Origin: Microglena sp. YARC
Lineage: Eukaryota; Chlorophyta; Chlorophyceae; Chlamydomonadales; Chlamydomonadaceae
NCBI GenBank assembly: GCA_022414725.1
Contig: CM039462.1
Coordinates: 81,627,390 to 81,691,389 of the forward strand
Direction of reading: 5' to 3'
Length of the DNA: 64,000 nt
Shown: positions 19,783 to 33,200 of the stretch, piece after piece
Layout: every line of letters starts with the position of its first letter
Numbering within the stretch: the first letter of the stretch is position 1
Program-made: the position numbers and the translations under genes
The notes under the pieces: generated by a model
Database searches by the model: none
Told to the model about the DNA's origin: nothing
What the model saw: the letters and a program-made list of their open reading frames with translations, nothing else

Positions 19783-20072
19783 ATCTTACGATCACTTTTT
19801 GGGGGTCTTTTGATGCTTTCCAAATGCAATCTTACGATAAAAATTGTAAGATTGTAGTCAATTTTGACAAAATATGCTTGAAATGAGCTTGAAAGACGGA
19901 GAAACGTACAGATTGCGAATGTTACAACGTTGAAATGCCATATTTTGTAACAAAAGGTTTTAACATCAATTCGTGTCTTACAATTATAATTGTAAGAAAT
20001 AAAGGGAAAGCGGACGGTTATGAGTTGGCAGGCAGAATTCAGCTTTCACATCTTACAATAAAAATCGTAAGT
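19783..20072. repeat. Left subterminal palindromes
   Basis: Copies of an ATCTTAC(A/G)AT ... AT(T/C)GTAAGAT palindrome lie at 19783 (half), 19828-19855, 19977-20000 and 20049-20072. Matching copies lie near the right end. Such subterminal sites are typically bound by transposase; that role is inferred. Confidence 0.8.
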
Positions 20073-20110
20073 ATAATTCATTAGTAAAAAACGGCTATGT
20101 GTCAAACATC

Positions 20111-23100
20111 TTACTCCTCCTCCTCCCCCCCCTCCTCGTCCTCCTCTTCCTCCTCCTTCTCCTCCTCCATGTCCCCATCCCCATCTTCCTCCTCCTCCAT
20201 CTCCTCCTCCTCAGCAATGTCTGCATTGTCTCCATCCGATTGCACAGCCTCTGCCCTGGTGTCCTTCTCAATGGATTGACAAGCTAGGAGCATGCTTGTG
20301 TGGTACTTTCTCTGGATCTTCATACCCTTGGTGGGTTCGCAGCTAAATTGAAATGCGTCAATGGGAATATCGCCCGTCCATGTTGCTTTTCTCCTAACCC
20401 CCACGGTAATAGGCACAAGCTTGTGGTCCATCCAATCTTCTGGCCAAGTTGGGTATTGTGTTTCAGTATACACCAACTTCTGAGCCCCAGAGTACAAGGG
20501 CTTTAAATACACACATTCCACTTCTCCATTCACTGGTAGTGATTTGACCTCCACCACGTCCCATCCTCTCAATCCGCTAGAGTCATCCATTTGTACCTTG
20601 ACCACAGCGACATGACCAACAACCAAATCAGTAGTGGGCTCGTAGGCTATTCTTCTATCCGGCTTCGTCCCTTGTGAAGAATATAAGTACAACACATCCT
20701 CCTCCTCTGGCCTTTCCATATTAGTCTCCAAAGTGTGTGCGACCTTCATAGTCTTGGCAATCTCGTTACTTGCAGGTAAAATGTCTGACACATCCATGGA
20801 CAAGTCATCCAATGCTGCTATCAAGCGCTTGGCCATTGATTTCTCAGACTGTGTCAGAACACGACTGGTTGCTGACAACTCCGATGGGAAGTCGACAAAA
20901 TGTTGGTCTTTCGGGTACTCCCCAGTCACAGCATCATCTGGTTGAGTGCTCCAATAACTCTTCTCAACGTTGAAGAAATCAGTCCACCACTTATTGCTGG
21001 CTTCCCAAGTTTCACGAAGCTTCTCGGCAATATGTTTGAAGGACTGGGCATGGGATGGGCCATCGGCTGCTGGTTCATCCATCGGCTGCTGGTCATCGGC
21101 AGCTGGTTCTAGAAGGTCCTCCGCTGCGTGTCGTACACGGACATCAGCTACGGGTCCTGCACGGTCGTCACCGGCGGTTTGTACAGGACCATCGGCCATG
21201 TGGCCTGCAAGGACGTCACCTCCGGGCTTCTCGTTATGAATAGTCTTCCAGACAGCCGCCCAGTTTGCCTCGATATTCTCGAGCTCTTCAATCTTGATCT
21301 TGGGGCTTCCTTAAATACTGTTCTGGTGTCCACCAGTGGGAAGCCTTGGAGGACGTAAATAGGTTCAGCGTCATTGTCCCACTGTCCTCTCCAAGATCCT
21401 GACTCGTCATACTCCTTGTAATAGACCCCTGCAATTGTTGGTGTGCAAACATGTATTGTATATTAGTGAATCATTTAGGACACCCATATTCCTCCCGACT
21501 ATACTCGGGAGCATCCCTTGGATAATACATCCTAGGTCCTAGGTACAACTTCCTTTGTATCATTTAATTCATATTGAAGACTGTACATGTAAATCAATGA
21601 GGACATGGTGACTACAGCTAGCTTCTGCGTACGCTGTGGTGTCCTTAATCTCACGTCCCTAGAGTATTTATATTTCTTGGATGTAACAATTTCAATTTCA
21701 ATTTCAATGAGGACATGGCACACCCATATTCCTCCCGAGCATAATCGGGAGCATTGTGCAGACAGTACATACACGCACGGTAGCATTTAATTTGTAAATA
21801 TCAGTATATCAAGTATTCTTACCGACTCTCCCGTTGGGACCTTTCGTTATCTTGAATGCGTGTAAACGGCGATTAACTCCTTTGACGGTGCTAGTGCCAT
21901 GACCGAACAACTTGTAAACGTTGTCTAGGAGGACAGCGGAGAAGTCCCCTATAGAGGTCACGACGTCTTGCCTTGTGTAAGGGCCCATTTTCTTGAATAA
22001 GTTACCAACAATGCCCATCAGATGGTCCAGGGTGTACACTTCCATGTTCTTTAACCCTTGCGAGATCACAGAGTACTTTTGGTCAAGATTGCTATGTGTG
22101 TGTCCGGGAGGGAGGAAATGGACGTACACTTCCTCAAACCAGTTCATCTCAACCAACAAGGACAAGTATGCGAACATGAAAGCGTTCTTGTTGTCCTTTG
22201 CCGCGTTGTCCATTTGCAAGAAGCAATACGGTGGAAGCTGCCCCTCTTCTTCAAGGACCCGGTTGAAGAAATGTTGGAAGCATGATATAGTCAGATTGAT
22301 GGACTGCGAGTAGAATGGCAAAGCCCAATAACCAATGAAGCCTCTTCCCTGGGAGAATAATCCTGAGTTAACATAGAAGGAAACATGAAGTCAGAATATT
22401 AGCATGAGAATATTATCATTAGTTGACTTACTTTTTGTTAAGTAATCATTTCAAGTTTTAAATACTGTGTATGCTCCCGATTATGCTCGGGAGGACATGT
22501 CCTACATGCGCTGTATTTGTACTCACCCATGATGCGTGTCTTTAGAAGTTCACCTCCTGCGGTCTTCTTTGTATGTGAGAAGTGGCGTGACTGAGAAAGA
22601 TTAGTCTTCTTGTTGTCCATTGCATCAGCGGATGCGTGCAAGAAGAGCTTCGGATACTGTTCAGACAGTTTTTCACGGATGTCATACCTACGCCGACCAA
22701 TGGAAATCTGATTACGGTGCACAGCCTGACTCTGACGAAGTTCATCAACTGCTGGCTGAAACGTAGTGGTCAGGAGTCTGGCTCGGTACTTGACGCAGTC
22801 GTCGCACTTGGCAAAAAGCTGCCAAGTCTTTATCTTCACGTTCCACCAATGTGCATGCCATAGTTTACGCAAACTGCTGTATAATGTTCTGGGAGGAACC
22901 ATGCCGTTCTTCTTCATGTCCCTAAAGACAGCTTGCTTGCTTGGAAATATGCCGCAATGTAAAAAAATCAAAGGGCGCATGACCTTAGATTTTTTCCTTC
23001 CTCTAGATCCTGGAGCATATGAAGTCTGGTGCGGCATTGACTCCCCAAACTCATCTACGAGAGATTTCATCGCAGCGTTGAAATTGTCCCTCAACACTGC

Positions 23101-23959
23101 GGGTGCACTCCTCTTCCTCCTCACCTTCACAGCAGGTTCAAACCTAGACAGGGTCCAATGGAACGAGGTTAGGTCGCTTATTGTTATGGATGCTCCCGAT
23201 TATAATCGGGAGGGTAGAATGGATCATTATACGGTTGCCTGATGTATTGGGTTGTCCCGAGCATAATCGGAAGGAAGCAAAGTGCACTGTAACCACATGA
23301 GAATTCGGGATAACTTACTCTCTGTTGTTTTTGATCTGACCACTTATCGCTAGCCATGCATTTGAACCGATTACGGATGCAGCCTGATAAAATGACTTGC
23401 AAACGTCAACGCCCAATATCCTGAACGAGCAAAAGAATCGTTAAGTTCGAGTCATAATACATTTCAAAAATCTTTAGGCGCATCAGGCGCATCAGGCGCT
23501 TCAGGCGCAAGATCAAATTATTGACAACCTACCTTTGTGAGTAACGGTTCTACACGGATGTAACAATTTCAAATTTCAAATTACAACCTACCTTGTCGAC
23601 ACACTCCTTGTCCCTGTCTTGCGATCCCGCTTGCTTGCCAGTGCATTCAATTCGATGTAGCATCGACGTTGCCTTTCGGCAGGTTCGAGCTCGGCGAATT
23701 CATTTCGTCGTTCGCGAATTACATCCTGTGGGAGTACCAAGTGACATGTGTTCTTGCACTTACAGGTAATAAGCTTGTCGAATTGATTCACGGTATCAGA
23801 GTTGGTAACTATGTCGCTCTCTTCGGCTGGCACGGTTTCGATCGCATCGTCGCCACTGGAATTCTCGAAATCTAGTTGTCGACGTCGAGGTACCGGCAAC
23901 ATAGGCTCAACCCAGTGGTGTATGCCCAATCCAATTCCTCGGGAAGGGGTAGCGTCCAT
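20111..23959 (-). CDS. DUF7869-like transposase, five exons, one frameshift
   Basis: Exons (coding order): 23959-23592, 23420-23319, 23143-22527, 22362-21823, 21428-20111. All four introns have GT...AG ends (donors GTAGGT, GTAAGT, GTGAGT, GTAAGA) and phases match at each junction. About 980 residues. Exon 3 has a CxxC-like KCDDC and ASADAMDNKKT; exon 4 has LQMDNAAKDNKN and FLPPGHTHSNLDQ. These match the DUF7869 pattern in which spaced Asp residues could form an RNase H-like catalytic triad (inference). The C-terminus is a long Glu tail. In exon 5, a one-base loss near the CCCC run at 21300-21312 is needed to pass from the exon 4 frame to the long C-terminal frame. Without it the protein would end early. 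Confidence 0.82.
21437..21822 (-). repeat. Transposase intron 4 with two palindromes
   Basis: The 394-bp intron (21429-21822) carries GCTCCCGATTATGCTCGGGA and GCTCCCGAGTATAGTCGGGA, each followed by GGAATATGGGTG. Introns 2 (23144-23318) and 3 (22363-22526) also carry one or two copies; intron 1 (23421-23591) carries none. Confidence 0.85.
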
Positions 23960-24289
23960 TTTGCCCCTTCCCCTCAAAGAAACTAAGCCTGCCAAGATGA
24001 TAAGAAGGAATCGACAGTGGGCCTGCCGTCGGGTGAGTGATCGCGGAACCCGGGGCCAGCCAAATGTACCGGGGTCGATCTGTACCGCTACCAGCAGACT
24101 AGACCGGGACCAGCAACTTCCGACTATACTCGGGAGCTTTGACATAGACCGGGCCTAGCAAACTGCAAGGGCTAATACTGTAAGAATCAATTCGGGAACA
24201 CAAGACTGTATTTTGCAGTACGTGAATAACTAGAGGCCATAGTTCGACGCTGTCCAAGGTCCTATCAGTTTGCTTGCTATGTCGGTATT
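23960..24289. promoter_or_regulatory. Divergent promoter region of the transposon
   Basis: The 330 bp between the two divergent starts contains one half-decayed intron-type palindrome (CCGACTATACTCGGGAGC, 24121-24138). An in-frame extension of transposase exon 1 to 24145 is possible, so a short upstream exon or leader intron cannot be excluded. Confidence 0.5.
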
Positions 24290-27200
24290 ATGCCGCCGAA
24301 GGACCCTGACGAGGTGAATTCTTTTAAGAGACCCCTTCTTCCTAACTTCCAACCTACGCAAACCGATTCACGTCGTAAACAAACGCGGAGAGACATTTTC
24401 TCCAACTTCGTAACAACCCATTCAAGGGTTGTTCCCGGGAAAATACCTAAGCAGCAACCTGTGCAACCTAAACCTTTACGCTCTGGTGCTGTAGCTACCC
24501 AGCCTGCGCAACCTCGACGACCAGCTGCAGTGCCTGCGCAACCTCGACAACCAGCTGCAGTGCCTGCGAAACCTCGACTGTTGCAACCTAGGACTCTGTC
24601 CTTCAATACAGTTGAGAGCTTTGCGAACAGTAGCATGTCCCCTCCAAAAGGTGGTGGTGTCACAAGCAAGTCTAAACAAGTCCGTGCAGCAGAAAACTTA
24701 CCTGAGGAACGTACACCAGGAGCTGATGCGGTAACACGTGAAGGGGTAAGAGAGGGGCCACCACAACAACCACCTATTGGTTGGGTTGAAGGACCTCACA
24801 ACCCTGATGGACCCCTTGGATTTACCGAGATCGCCAGAGATGAAAGTGATGCAGACTCCAAATTGTATTGGGCACCATATGTCACCTTCACCTACGTGGG
24901 TAATGAAGAGGATCGATTAGGCGTGCACAAGATAGGTATCGTCGCATGGGACAGTGAACGAGATGCGCTTCTTCGCAAGGGTAGGAAGTCCCCCTATCAG
25001 CTCTGCATAGACGACTTGATGGACTATGGCGGAAGGACAGAACAAGATGGAAAGCAAATCTTTATTCCGTGCCCGGCTATAGTCAAGTAAGTTCAGATGG
25101 GTGTTGCTTATTAATTTGGACTGCATGTATTCTGAGTACATGTTTTCTGTATCATTCTCTTGTTGGGTTTGTCAATGCTCCCGATTATGATCGGGAGGAC
25201 TGTGCGTATTCCGAGTACATGTTTTTTGAATCATTCGCTCGTTTGGTTTGTCAATGCTCCCGATTATGATCGGGAGGACTGTGTGTATTCCGAGTTCATG
25301 TTTTCTGTATCATTCGCGCGTTGGGTTTGTCAATGCTCCCGATTATGATCGGGAGGACTGTGTGTATTCCGAGTACATGTTTTCTGTATCATTCTCTCGT
25401 TGGGTTTGTCAATGCTCCCGATTATGATCGGGAGGACTGTGTGTATGCCGAGTACATGTTTTCTGTATCATTCGCGCGTTGGGTTTGTCAATGCTCCCGA
25501 TTATGATCGGGAGGACTGCATGTATTCTGAGTACATGTTTTCTGTATCATTCTCTTGTTGGGTTTGTCAATGCTCCCGATTATGATCGGGAGGACTGTGC
25601 GTATTCCGAGTACATGTTTTTTGAATCATTCTCTTGTTGGGTTTGTCAATGCTCCCGATTATGATCGGGAGGACTGTGCGTATTCCGAGTACATGTTTTT
25701 TGAATCATTCGCTCGTTTGGTTTGTCAATGCTCCCGATTATGATCGGGAGGACTGTGTGTATTCCGAGTTCATGTTTTCTGTATCATTCGCGCGTTGGGT
25801 TTGTCAATGCTCCCGATTATGATCGGGAGGACTGTGTGTATTCCGAGTACATGTTTTCTGTATCATTCTCTCGTTGGGTTTGTCAATGCTCCCGATTATG
25901 ATCGGGAGGACTGTGTGTATGCCGAGTACATGTTTTCTGTATCATTCGCTCGTTGGGTTTGTCAATGCTCCCGATTATGATCGGGAGGACTGTGTGTATT
26001 CCGAGTACATGTTTTCAGTATCATTCGCGCGTTGGGTTTGTCAATGCTCCCGATTATGATTGGGAGGACTGTGTGTATTCCGAGTACATGTTTTCTGTAT
26101 CATTCGCGCGTTTGGTTTGTCAATGCTCCCGATTATGATCGGGAGGACTGTGTGTATTCCGAGTTCATGTTTTCTGTATCATTCGCGCGTTGGGTTTGTC
26201 AATGCTCCCGATTATGATCGGGAGGACTGTGTGTATGCCGAGTACATGTTTTCTGTATCATTCTCTCGTTGGGTTTGTCATTGCTCCCGACTACGATCGG
26301 GAGGACTGTGTGTATGCCGAGTACATGTTTTCTGTATCATTCTCTCGTTGGGTTTGTCAATGCTCCCGACTACGATCGGGAGGACTGTGTGTATGCCGAG
26401 TACATGTTTTCTGTATCATTCTCTCGTTGGGTTTGTCAATGCTCCCGACTACGATCGGGAGGACTGTGTGTATGCCGAGTACATGTTTTCTGTATCATTC
26501 CCGCGTTGGGTTTGTCAATGCTCCCGATTATGATCGGAGGACTGTGTGTATTCCGAGTACATGTTTTCTGTATCATTCTCTCGTTGGGTTTGTCAATGCT
26601 CCCGACTACGATCGGGAGGACTGTGGGTTTTTCTCTACATAATCTGAATCATTTGCTCTACCAACCTATTTGTCTTACGCAGCGTCCACGATGACGGTAC
26701 CGTGGAAGTAAAAGTCAACGCGGGCGAGCAGGTTTTGGGATGCGGTGTCATGGACGAATGGACCAAGGCGCGCCAAGAGCCAATGAACATTGAAGTCGTT
26801 GCTGGTGGACCAGCCTTCAATGTTACGGCTACGCACTCTCACTGGTTGAGGTTTCGCGGCGAATGCAGGCCAATGTGTGGAGCTGATGCTTTCTGGTCGA
26901 CACTCACCCTTGCGGGATCCAAGCCAGCCCAGATGAAGTTACTAGCGTTCGGAGGCCCATGTCTGGAGCCCTATCAAGCATACCAGTTCACATTCTCGCT
27001 CTACTCATGGTGGTATAAAATGCGCGGACCTTCTGTTAGCGTCGGCAAGGGCGGATTTATCGCCGACAAAGACCTGGTGGAAAGTAAGGCGTGGGTTGAG
27101 ACATGCGAAGGAAAGCTCGGGAACGATTTCAAGGACTTTGGTCCTGGCGACAGGAGGTCACCTCGATCTTTACAAAAACAGCCTTCACCTGACGCCGGTA

Positions 27201-30200
27201 AGAGAGCAATCGAACGGACTGTACTGGTGCACCACGGCTCAGGTCGAATTTTCAAATCTGACAGGTACATTTTGAATATTACGTACGCTGTGAGATGTAC
27301 ACCGTTCGAAACAACCATTGTGTCCTGACCGCAACTGCCGCTTTCAAATTCGATAGGATATTGCGTAACTTCCGCACTCTTTCCATTTCCTTCAGGCTCC
27401 GCGAAGAAGGCAGGAAGGAAGCGACGAGATCAGCCCACTACAATCAACGAAGAGGGCAGATCGCCGACAACTTTGTAAGTTCATCGTATTCAAATTGTTA
27501 TCTCCTTTCGCAATCAATCACTCGTTCAGCGTGAATGAACCATTGCAGTCAAGTCTATTCCCTGAATCGTAGTCATGTCGATCGCATCAACTTACACACG
27601 CGCGTCACTGATTTTGAATACCGTCCTCCTTGGGCGTTCCGGTTATAGTCGGGAGGACTTCGGTCCTCCTTGGGCGTTTTGTTGTTATCTCCTTTCGCAA
27701 TCGATCACTCGTTTGCGTGAATGAACCATTGCAGTCAAGTCTGTTCCCTGCATCGTAGTCATGTCGATCGCATCAACTTAAACACGCGCGTCACTGATTT
27801 TGAATACAGTCCTCCTTGGGCGTTCCGATTATAGTCGGGAGGACATCGGATGTTCAATGTTCAATCTTCCGCAATCTTATCAAATCAACTAAGTCAATGC
27901 TCCCGATTATAGTCGGGAGGACACTGGATGTTCAATGCTCAAACTTCCGCAATCTTTCACTTATCAAGTATGTCAATGCTCCCTAGTATAATCGGCAGGA
28001 CTCTGGATGTTCAATGCTCAATCTGCAGCAATAATTTACCAATCAACTATGTCAATGCTCCCGAGTATAATCGGCAGGACACTGGATGTTCAATCTTCAA
28101 CCTTCCGCAATAATTTACCAATCAACTATGTCAAAGCTCCCGAGTATAGTCCGGAGGACATCGGATGTTCAATGTTCAATCTTCCGCAATCTTATCAAAT
28201 CAACTAAGTCAATGCTCCCGATTATAGTCGGGAGGAAAATGGATGTTCAATGCTCAAACTTCCGCAATCTTTCACTAATCAAGTATGTCAATGCTCCCGA
28301 GTATAATCGGCAGGACTCTGGATGTTCAATGCTCAATCTGCAGCAATAATTTACCAATCAACTATGTCAATGCTCCCGAGTATAATCGGCAGGACACTGG
28401 ATGTTCAATCTTCAACCTTCCGCAATAATTTAACAATCAAATATGTCAAAGCTCCCGAGTATAGTCGGGAGGACATCGGATGTTCCATGTTCAATCTTCC
28501 GCAATCTTTTCTAATCAACTAAGTCAATGCTCCCGATTATAGTCGGGAGGACACTGGATGTTCAATGCTCAAACTTCCGCAATCATTCACTAATCAAGTA
28601 TGTCAATGCTCCCGAGTATAATCGGCAGGACACTGGATGTTCAATGCTCAAACTTCAGCAATCATTCACTAATCAAGTATGTAAATGCTCCCGAGTATAA
28701 TCGGCAGGACACTGGATGTTCAATCTTCAATCTTCAGCAATAATTTACCAATCAACTATGTCAAAGCTCCCGAGTATAGTCCGGAGGACATCGGATGATC
28801 AATGTTCAATCTTCTGCAATCTTATCTAATCAACTAAGTCAATGCTCCCGATTATAGTCGGGAGGACACTGGATGTTCAATGCTCAAACTTCCGCAATCA
28901 CTCACTAAACAAGTATGTCAATGCTCCCGAGTATAATCGGCAGGACACTGGATGTTCAATCTTCAATCTTCCGCAGTAATTTACTAATCAACTAAGTCAA
29001 TGCTCCCGATTATAGTCGGGAGGACATCGGATGTTCAATGTTCAATCTTCCGCAATCTTTTTCTAATCAACTAAGTCAATGCTCCCGATTATAGTCGGGA
29101 GGACACTAGATGTTCAATGCTCAAACTACCGCAATCATTCACTAATCAAGTATGTCAACTCTCCCGAGTATAATCGGCAGGACACTGGATGTTCAATGCT
29201 CAAACTTCCGCAATCATTCACTAATCAAGTATGTCAATGCTCCCGAGTATAATCGGCAGGACACTGGATGTTCAATCTTCAATCTTCCGCAATAATTTAC
29301 CAATGAACTATGTCAAAGCTCCCGAGTATAGTCGGGAGGACATCGGATGTTCAATGTTCAATCTTCCTCAATCTTTTCTAATCAACTAAGTCAATGCTCC
29401 CGATTATAGTCGGGAGGACACTAGATGTTCAATGCTCAAACTACCGCAATCACTCACTAATCAAGTATGTCAATGCTCCCGAGTATAATCGGCAGGACAC
29501 TTGATGTCCAATCTTCAATCTGCCGCAATAATTTACCAATCAACTATGTCTATGCTCCCGAGTATAATCGGCAGGACACTGGATATTCAATGTTTAATAT
29601 TCCGCAATATTTCTGTAATCAACTATGTCAATGCTCCCGACCATAGTCGGGAGACACTGGATGTTCAATGTTCTGACCCCTCACTAAGTCAGATATGTTT
29701 TATCAATCCCTTCAGGTTTGCTGATCCCAAGAAGAACCCTGCTGGACACGAGGGCAAAGGCAAGCGTGCTGCGTCGCAGGCTGCAGACAATGCACCAGCC
29801 GCAAAGAAACAAACTCCTGTACCCGAACACAAGATTCATTCCTTGGAGGAGGATTCAGACTTGAACTCAAGAAGTTCTGTCGACACTGTGCCCGGGCCAT
29901 CTGACGACGATGATGCACCCAAAACCGCTCCTAAGAAAAGAGGTCGCGGTCAGCCTGGTTCTCAGAAGAAGACTATGTGGAAAGCGAAGAGATCACCGGC
30001 AGGAGAGAAGAAAGGGGACAGCATTGGAAACATCGAAGGTGATTTGGCTAAGGCTAAGGCTTTCCTGACCGACAAGCATTTTGGTGGAGAGCATTCATTG
30101 GACTGCACGAAGTTCCTCCCTCCAAAGCTACCTGTCAGAATCCGTGTGTTGGACCCTGTTCGAGTCGATCAACTCCTCGCCAATTTTTTGAAAACCACAA

Positions 30201-33200
30201 TGGCCACTGGGAAGGTATTGTTCATGGACATCAGCAAGGACCTGAAGAATGTATCTCCAGGTTGGGCTAATATTGATCCAAGCAGGCTGGAACAGACGTT
30301 CAACAACATCTCCAATGTGAAAGGGGAGTTTGGCGAGCCATGGATCATCGGAGGGTACCACAGCTCCCAAGCCTTCATCAAGTGGGCAGCAGACCGCCCT
30401 GGTGAAATTCCTCTGCGCAATTGCTTCGTGTACCGGTTGTCAGAGGTGGAGGGTGCCACGTACGACGAGAAGCTTCAGAACGCTCGCCTCCTTTCCCTTT
30501 TGGACAACACAAGCGGCCAGTCGACTGAGGGGTACGACTCTCAGCCATTTTTGGTTTCTACCTTCCTGTGGCGTGAATTGTACCTTCAGGCAGGCTGTCC
30601 CGCTCGGACTGAGAAGGGGCATCAGTCAGACCAGTACAACAACTTCAAAACTCTGTGTGTCACCGGGGACGAGAAGTTGACGAAGTCTGTTGCTAGCCAG
30701 GGGGGTGCCACCGTGCCACGCTTCAAAGTCGTGAGCTTGGACGAAGAGTCCTACAAGAAGGCTTTCCTGATCATGTCCTCCATGGACGACCGGGAGAAGA
30801 TCGGCGCCGACCACCTTGTTGAGCGCCTGCAGAACGTGGAGCCTCCGCCTCCGCCAAACGATGAGGAGGAAGAGGAGGGGGACGACGAGGAAGCTGCACC
30901 TGGATCCCATGGGAAAAGGGCTAAGGGAAAGGCTAAGGACAAGATGAGGTCGGTCCTCGTTGAGGACATGAAGGAAACTATGAAGCTGCCACCTGGAGAG
31001 CTGAAGTTCTTCCTGAAGTCCGTGACCGACGACTTGTATGTCCACGAGTATGAAGCTTTCAAGATCAAGGACGAAGTGGACAATGTCGCGTTCACTACCG
31101 CGGTAGGTTCATGTTGTATATTAAGTTATTTTCAGACATGATCGGGATGATTGTGATGAAGTACGGTGGTGTGCCATTTTTCGTTATTGACAGCGATTCA
31201 CTTCTCGCATTGGACGATGCTTCCGAGTATGATCGGGAGGACTGTGGGTGTGCCATGTCTCGTTATTGACATAAATTCACTTCTCGCTTTGGACGATGCT
31301 GCCGAGTATGATCGGGAAGACTGTGCGTGTGCCATATCTAGTTATTGACGGCGAATCCCTTCTTGCATTGGATGATGCTGCCGATTATGATCGGGAGATG
31401 CTTCCTAGTATGATCGTTATCATGACAAGAAAACTCTTTTATTCGCAGACGTTTGCATCGGCATACAAGGCTTCGTTGGTTCATTACAAGACAGAAGTGT
31501 CAGCGGGCTTCGTCATCTACATCATCGACAGGCTTCTCAAGCAACACAATGTCTCGCCTGTGTCCTTTCGTGACGACTTGAAGTTACGCTTCAATTCTGG
31601 TTCGCCGCTTGACCTTGAGGCAAAGGGCTTCACGCACATGCACGCCTTCTTGGGCAATAACGCGGAACCCGCCGTTACCAACAAACCCCTTCCGCTGGTT
31701 GGCATCGCCTTCAGCAGCAAGGCAGCTTCTGAAATCTTGATCGGGGGCATTCGATCCGATGCTTCGATTCCCGCACATCAGGTCTTCTCCGGGTGGCTGA
31801 GGGACTATACCGCCCAGAGAAGGGATTGGTATGGTATACCACCTAGGGATGAAGTTTTGATGCCCAAGCTAACCATCACCGAGGTCACGCAAGTGGGAGG
31901 TCTGCTGAGTTTCGCGACAGACAAGGAAGCGCTAAACCAGCTTCTCGACAGGTGGTTTTCTGTGATCAGGACAAGGGTCCAGCAAAAAAACCAGGCACAG
32001 ATTATCAGTACCCTGGCCGCTAGCATTGACGACATGAAGTTGCTAGTTCAGCCTGACCAGGAGTACCCAATGGCGACAGACGGCCTCCAACAACCAATCT
32101 GTGATGATATGTCCAAGTTCCTCGAGGCCTGCCGTGAACTGCTTTTCGCACACCCCATTCCGCCTCGCAGTATCCATCTCGATGCGTTGAACACCATCAG
32201 GGGAGTCGTGGGTTTCCTCGTCATGGACTTAACAAGGCGGAGGAAAGATGGAGCAGCAGGGATTCCGATGTTGAACCTGACAGAGGAGGTCTTGTTGTCA
32301 TTGGCAGTAAAGTACGGTGATTTGCCAGTGTGGAAAAGGGGAGAGCCTTCCGAACGCTTTTTCCGTCTCTACGATGGTGGACAGATGTATCCACACCTGA
32401 TGTCGGCAGCTACAGCAGTGTTCATGGACGCTGACCACCAGATTGGAGCCGGTCGGGTCCAGCTAGAGACGGCAACAGTCAGCGCGCACCTTTACAACAT
32501 GAAGGCGAAAACATTCCAGTGTGATGAAATCCGTAAGGTGCGTAGATGTTTAAAATGATAGACTACAAGTTGAAAAGTTGACGCTCCCGATCATAATCGG
32601 GAGGATGATGTGTTAAGCATGTCTTTTCACCACTTCAAAATCCATTACACATAATCCTTCCGATCACAGTCGGGAGCATCACGTTGTTCAACTTGTCTTC
32701 CAACCCATAATCTAACTGACTTGTACATATTTCGTTTACTCTTGCAGGTGCCTGGCAAACTGATCGACTTGGTGATCATCGACCCCTGTCTCACTGGCGA
32801 TGAAAAGGGACCGTTGTGGCTCGTCGATGAAGACTCTTGGAGTTCGACTGATGTGATCGACATGCTGCGGAACTTAGCAGGCCAGAATCGGAAGTTTGCC
32901 TCAGTGTGCCATGTGGTCGTGTACACCAACCAAGAGGAAGGCAGCAGGTTCCTTGTGGCTTTCAGAGAAGCTGGCGTGGCTGACATTCGCCTTACCCACA
33001 TTACACGCATGGGGCCAGACTTCAAGACACATTCCACCAGCATCGCCATCTCTGGGATCTTGCATCAAGGTGCGGGACAAGCGGGCCCGTCCTCGAAAGC
33101 TTCCATTTCTTCTTCTGGTCTTGCCGCTGCCATCACGGTCTTCCTACCGCCTATTGACGCACAGAAAAGTGCCATTGGACGCCCCGACATTAGCGGCTGC

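Noticed and set aside
25160..26694. Series of 61-codon and longer frames (NAPDYDREDC repeats)
   Set aside because: They recur every 79 bp in an intron satellite and merely read the palindrome.
29501..29692. N-terminal extension of exon 4 into the satellite
   Set aside because: It reads intron satellite units; splicing from exon 3 explains the frame without it.
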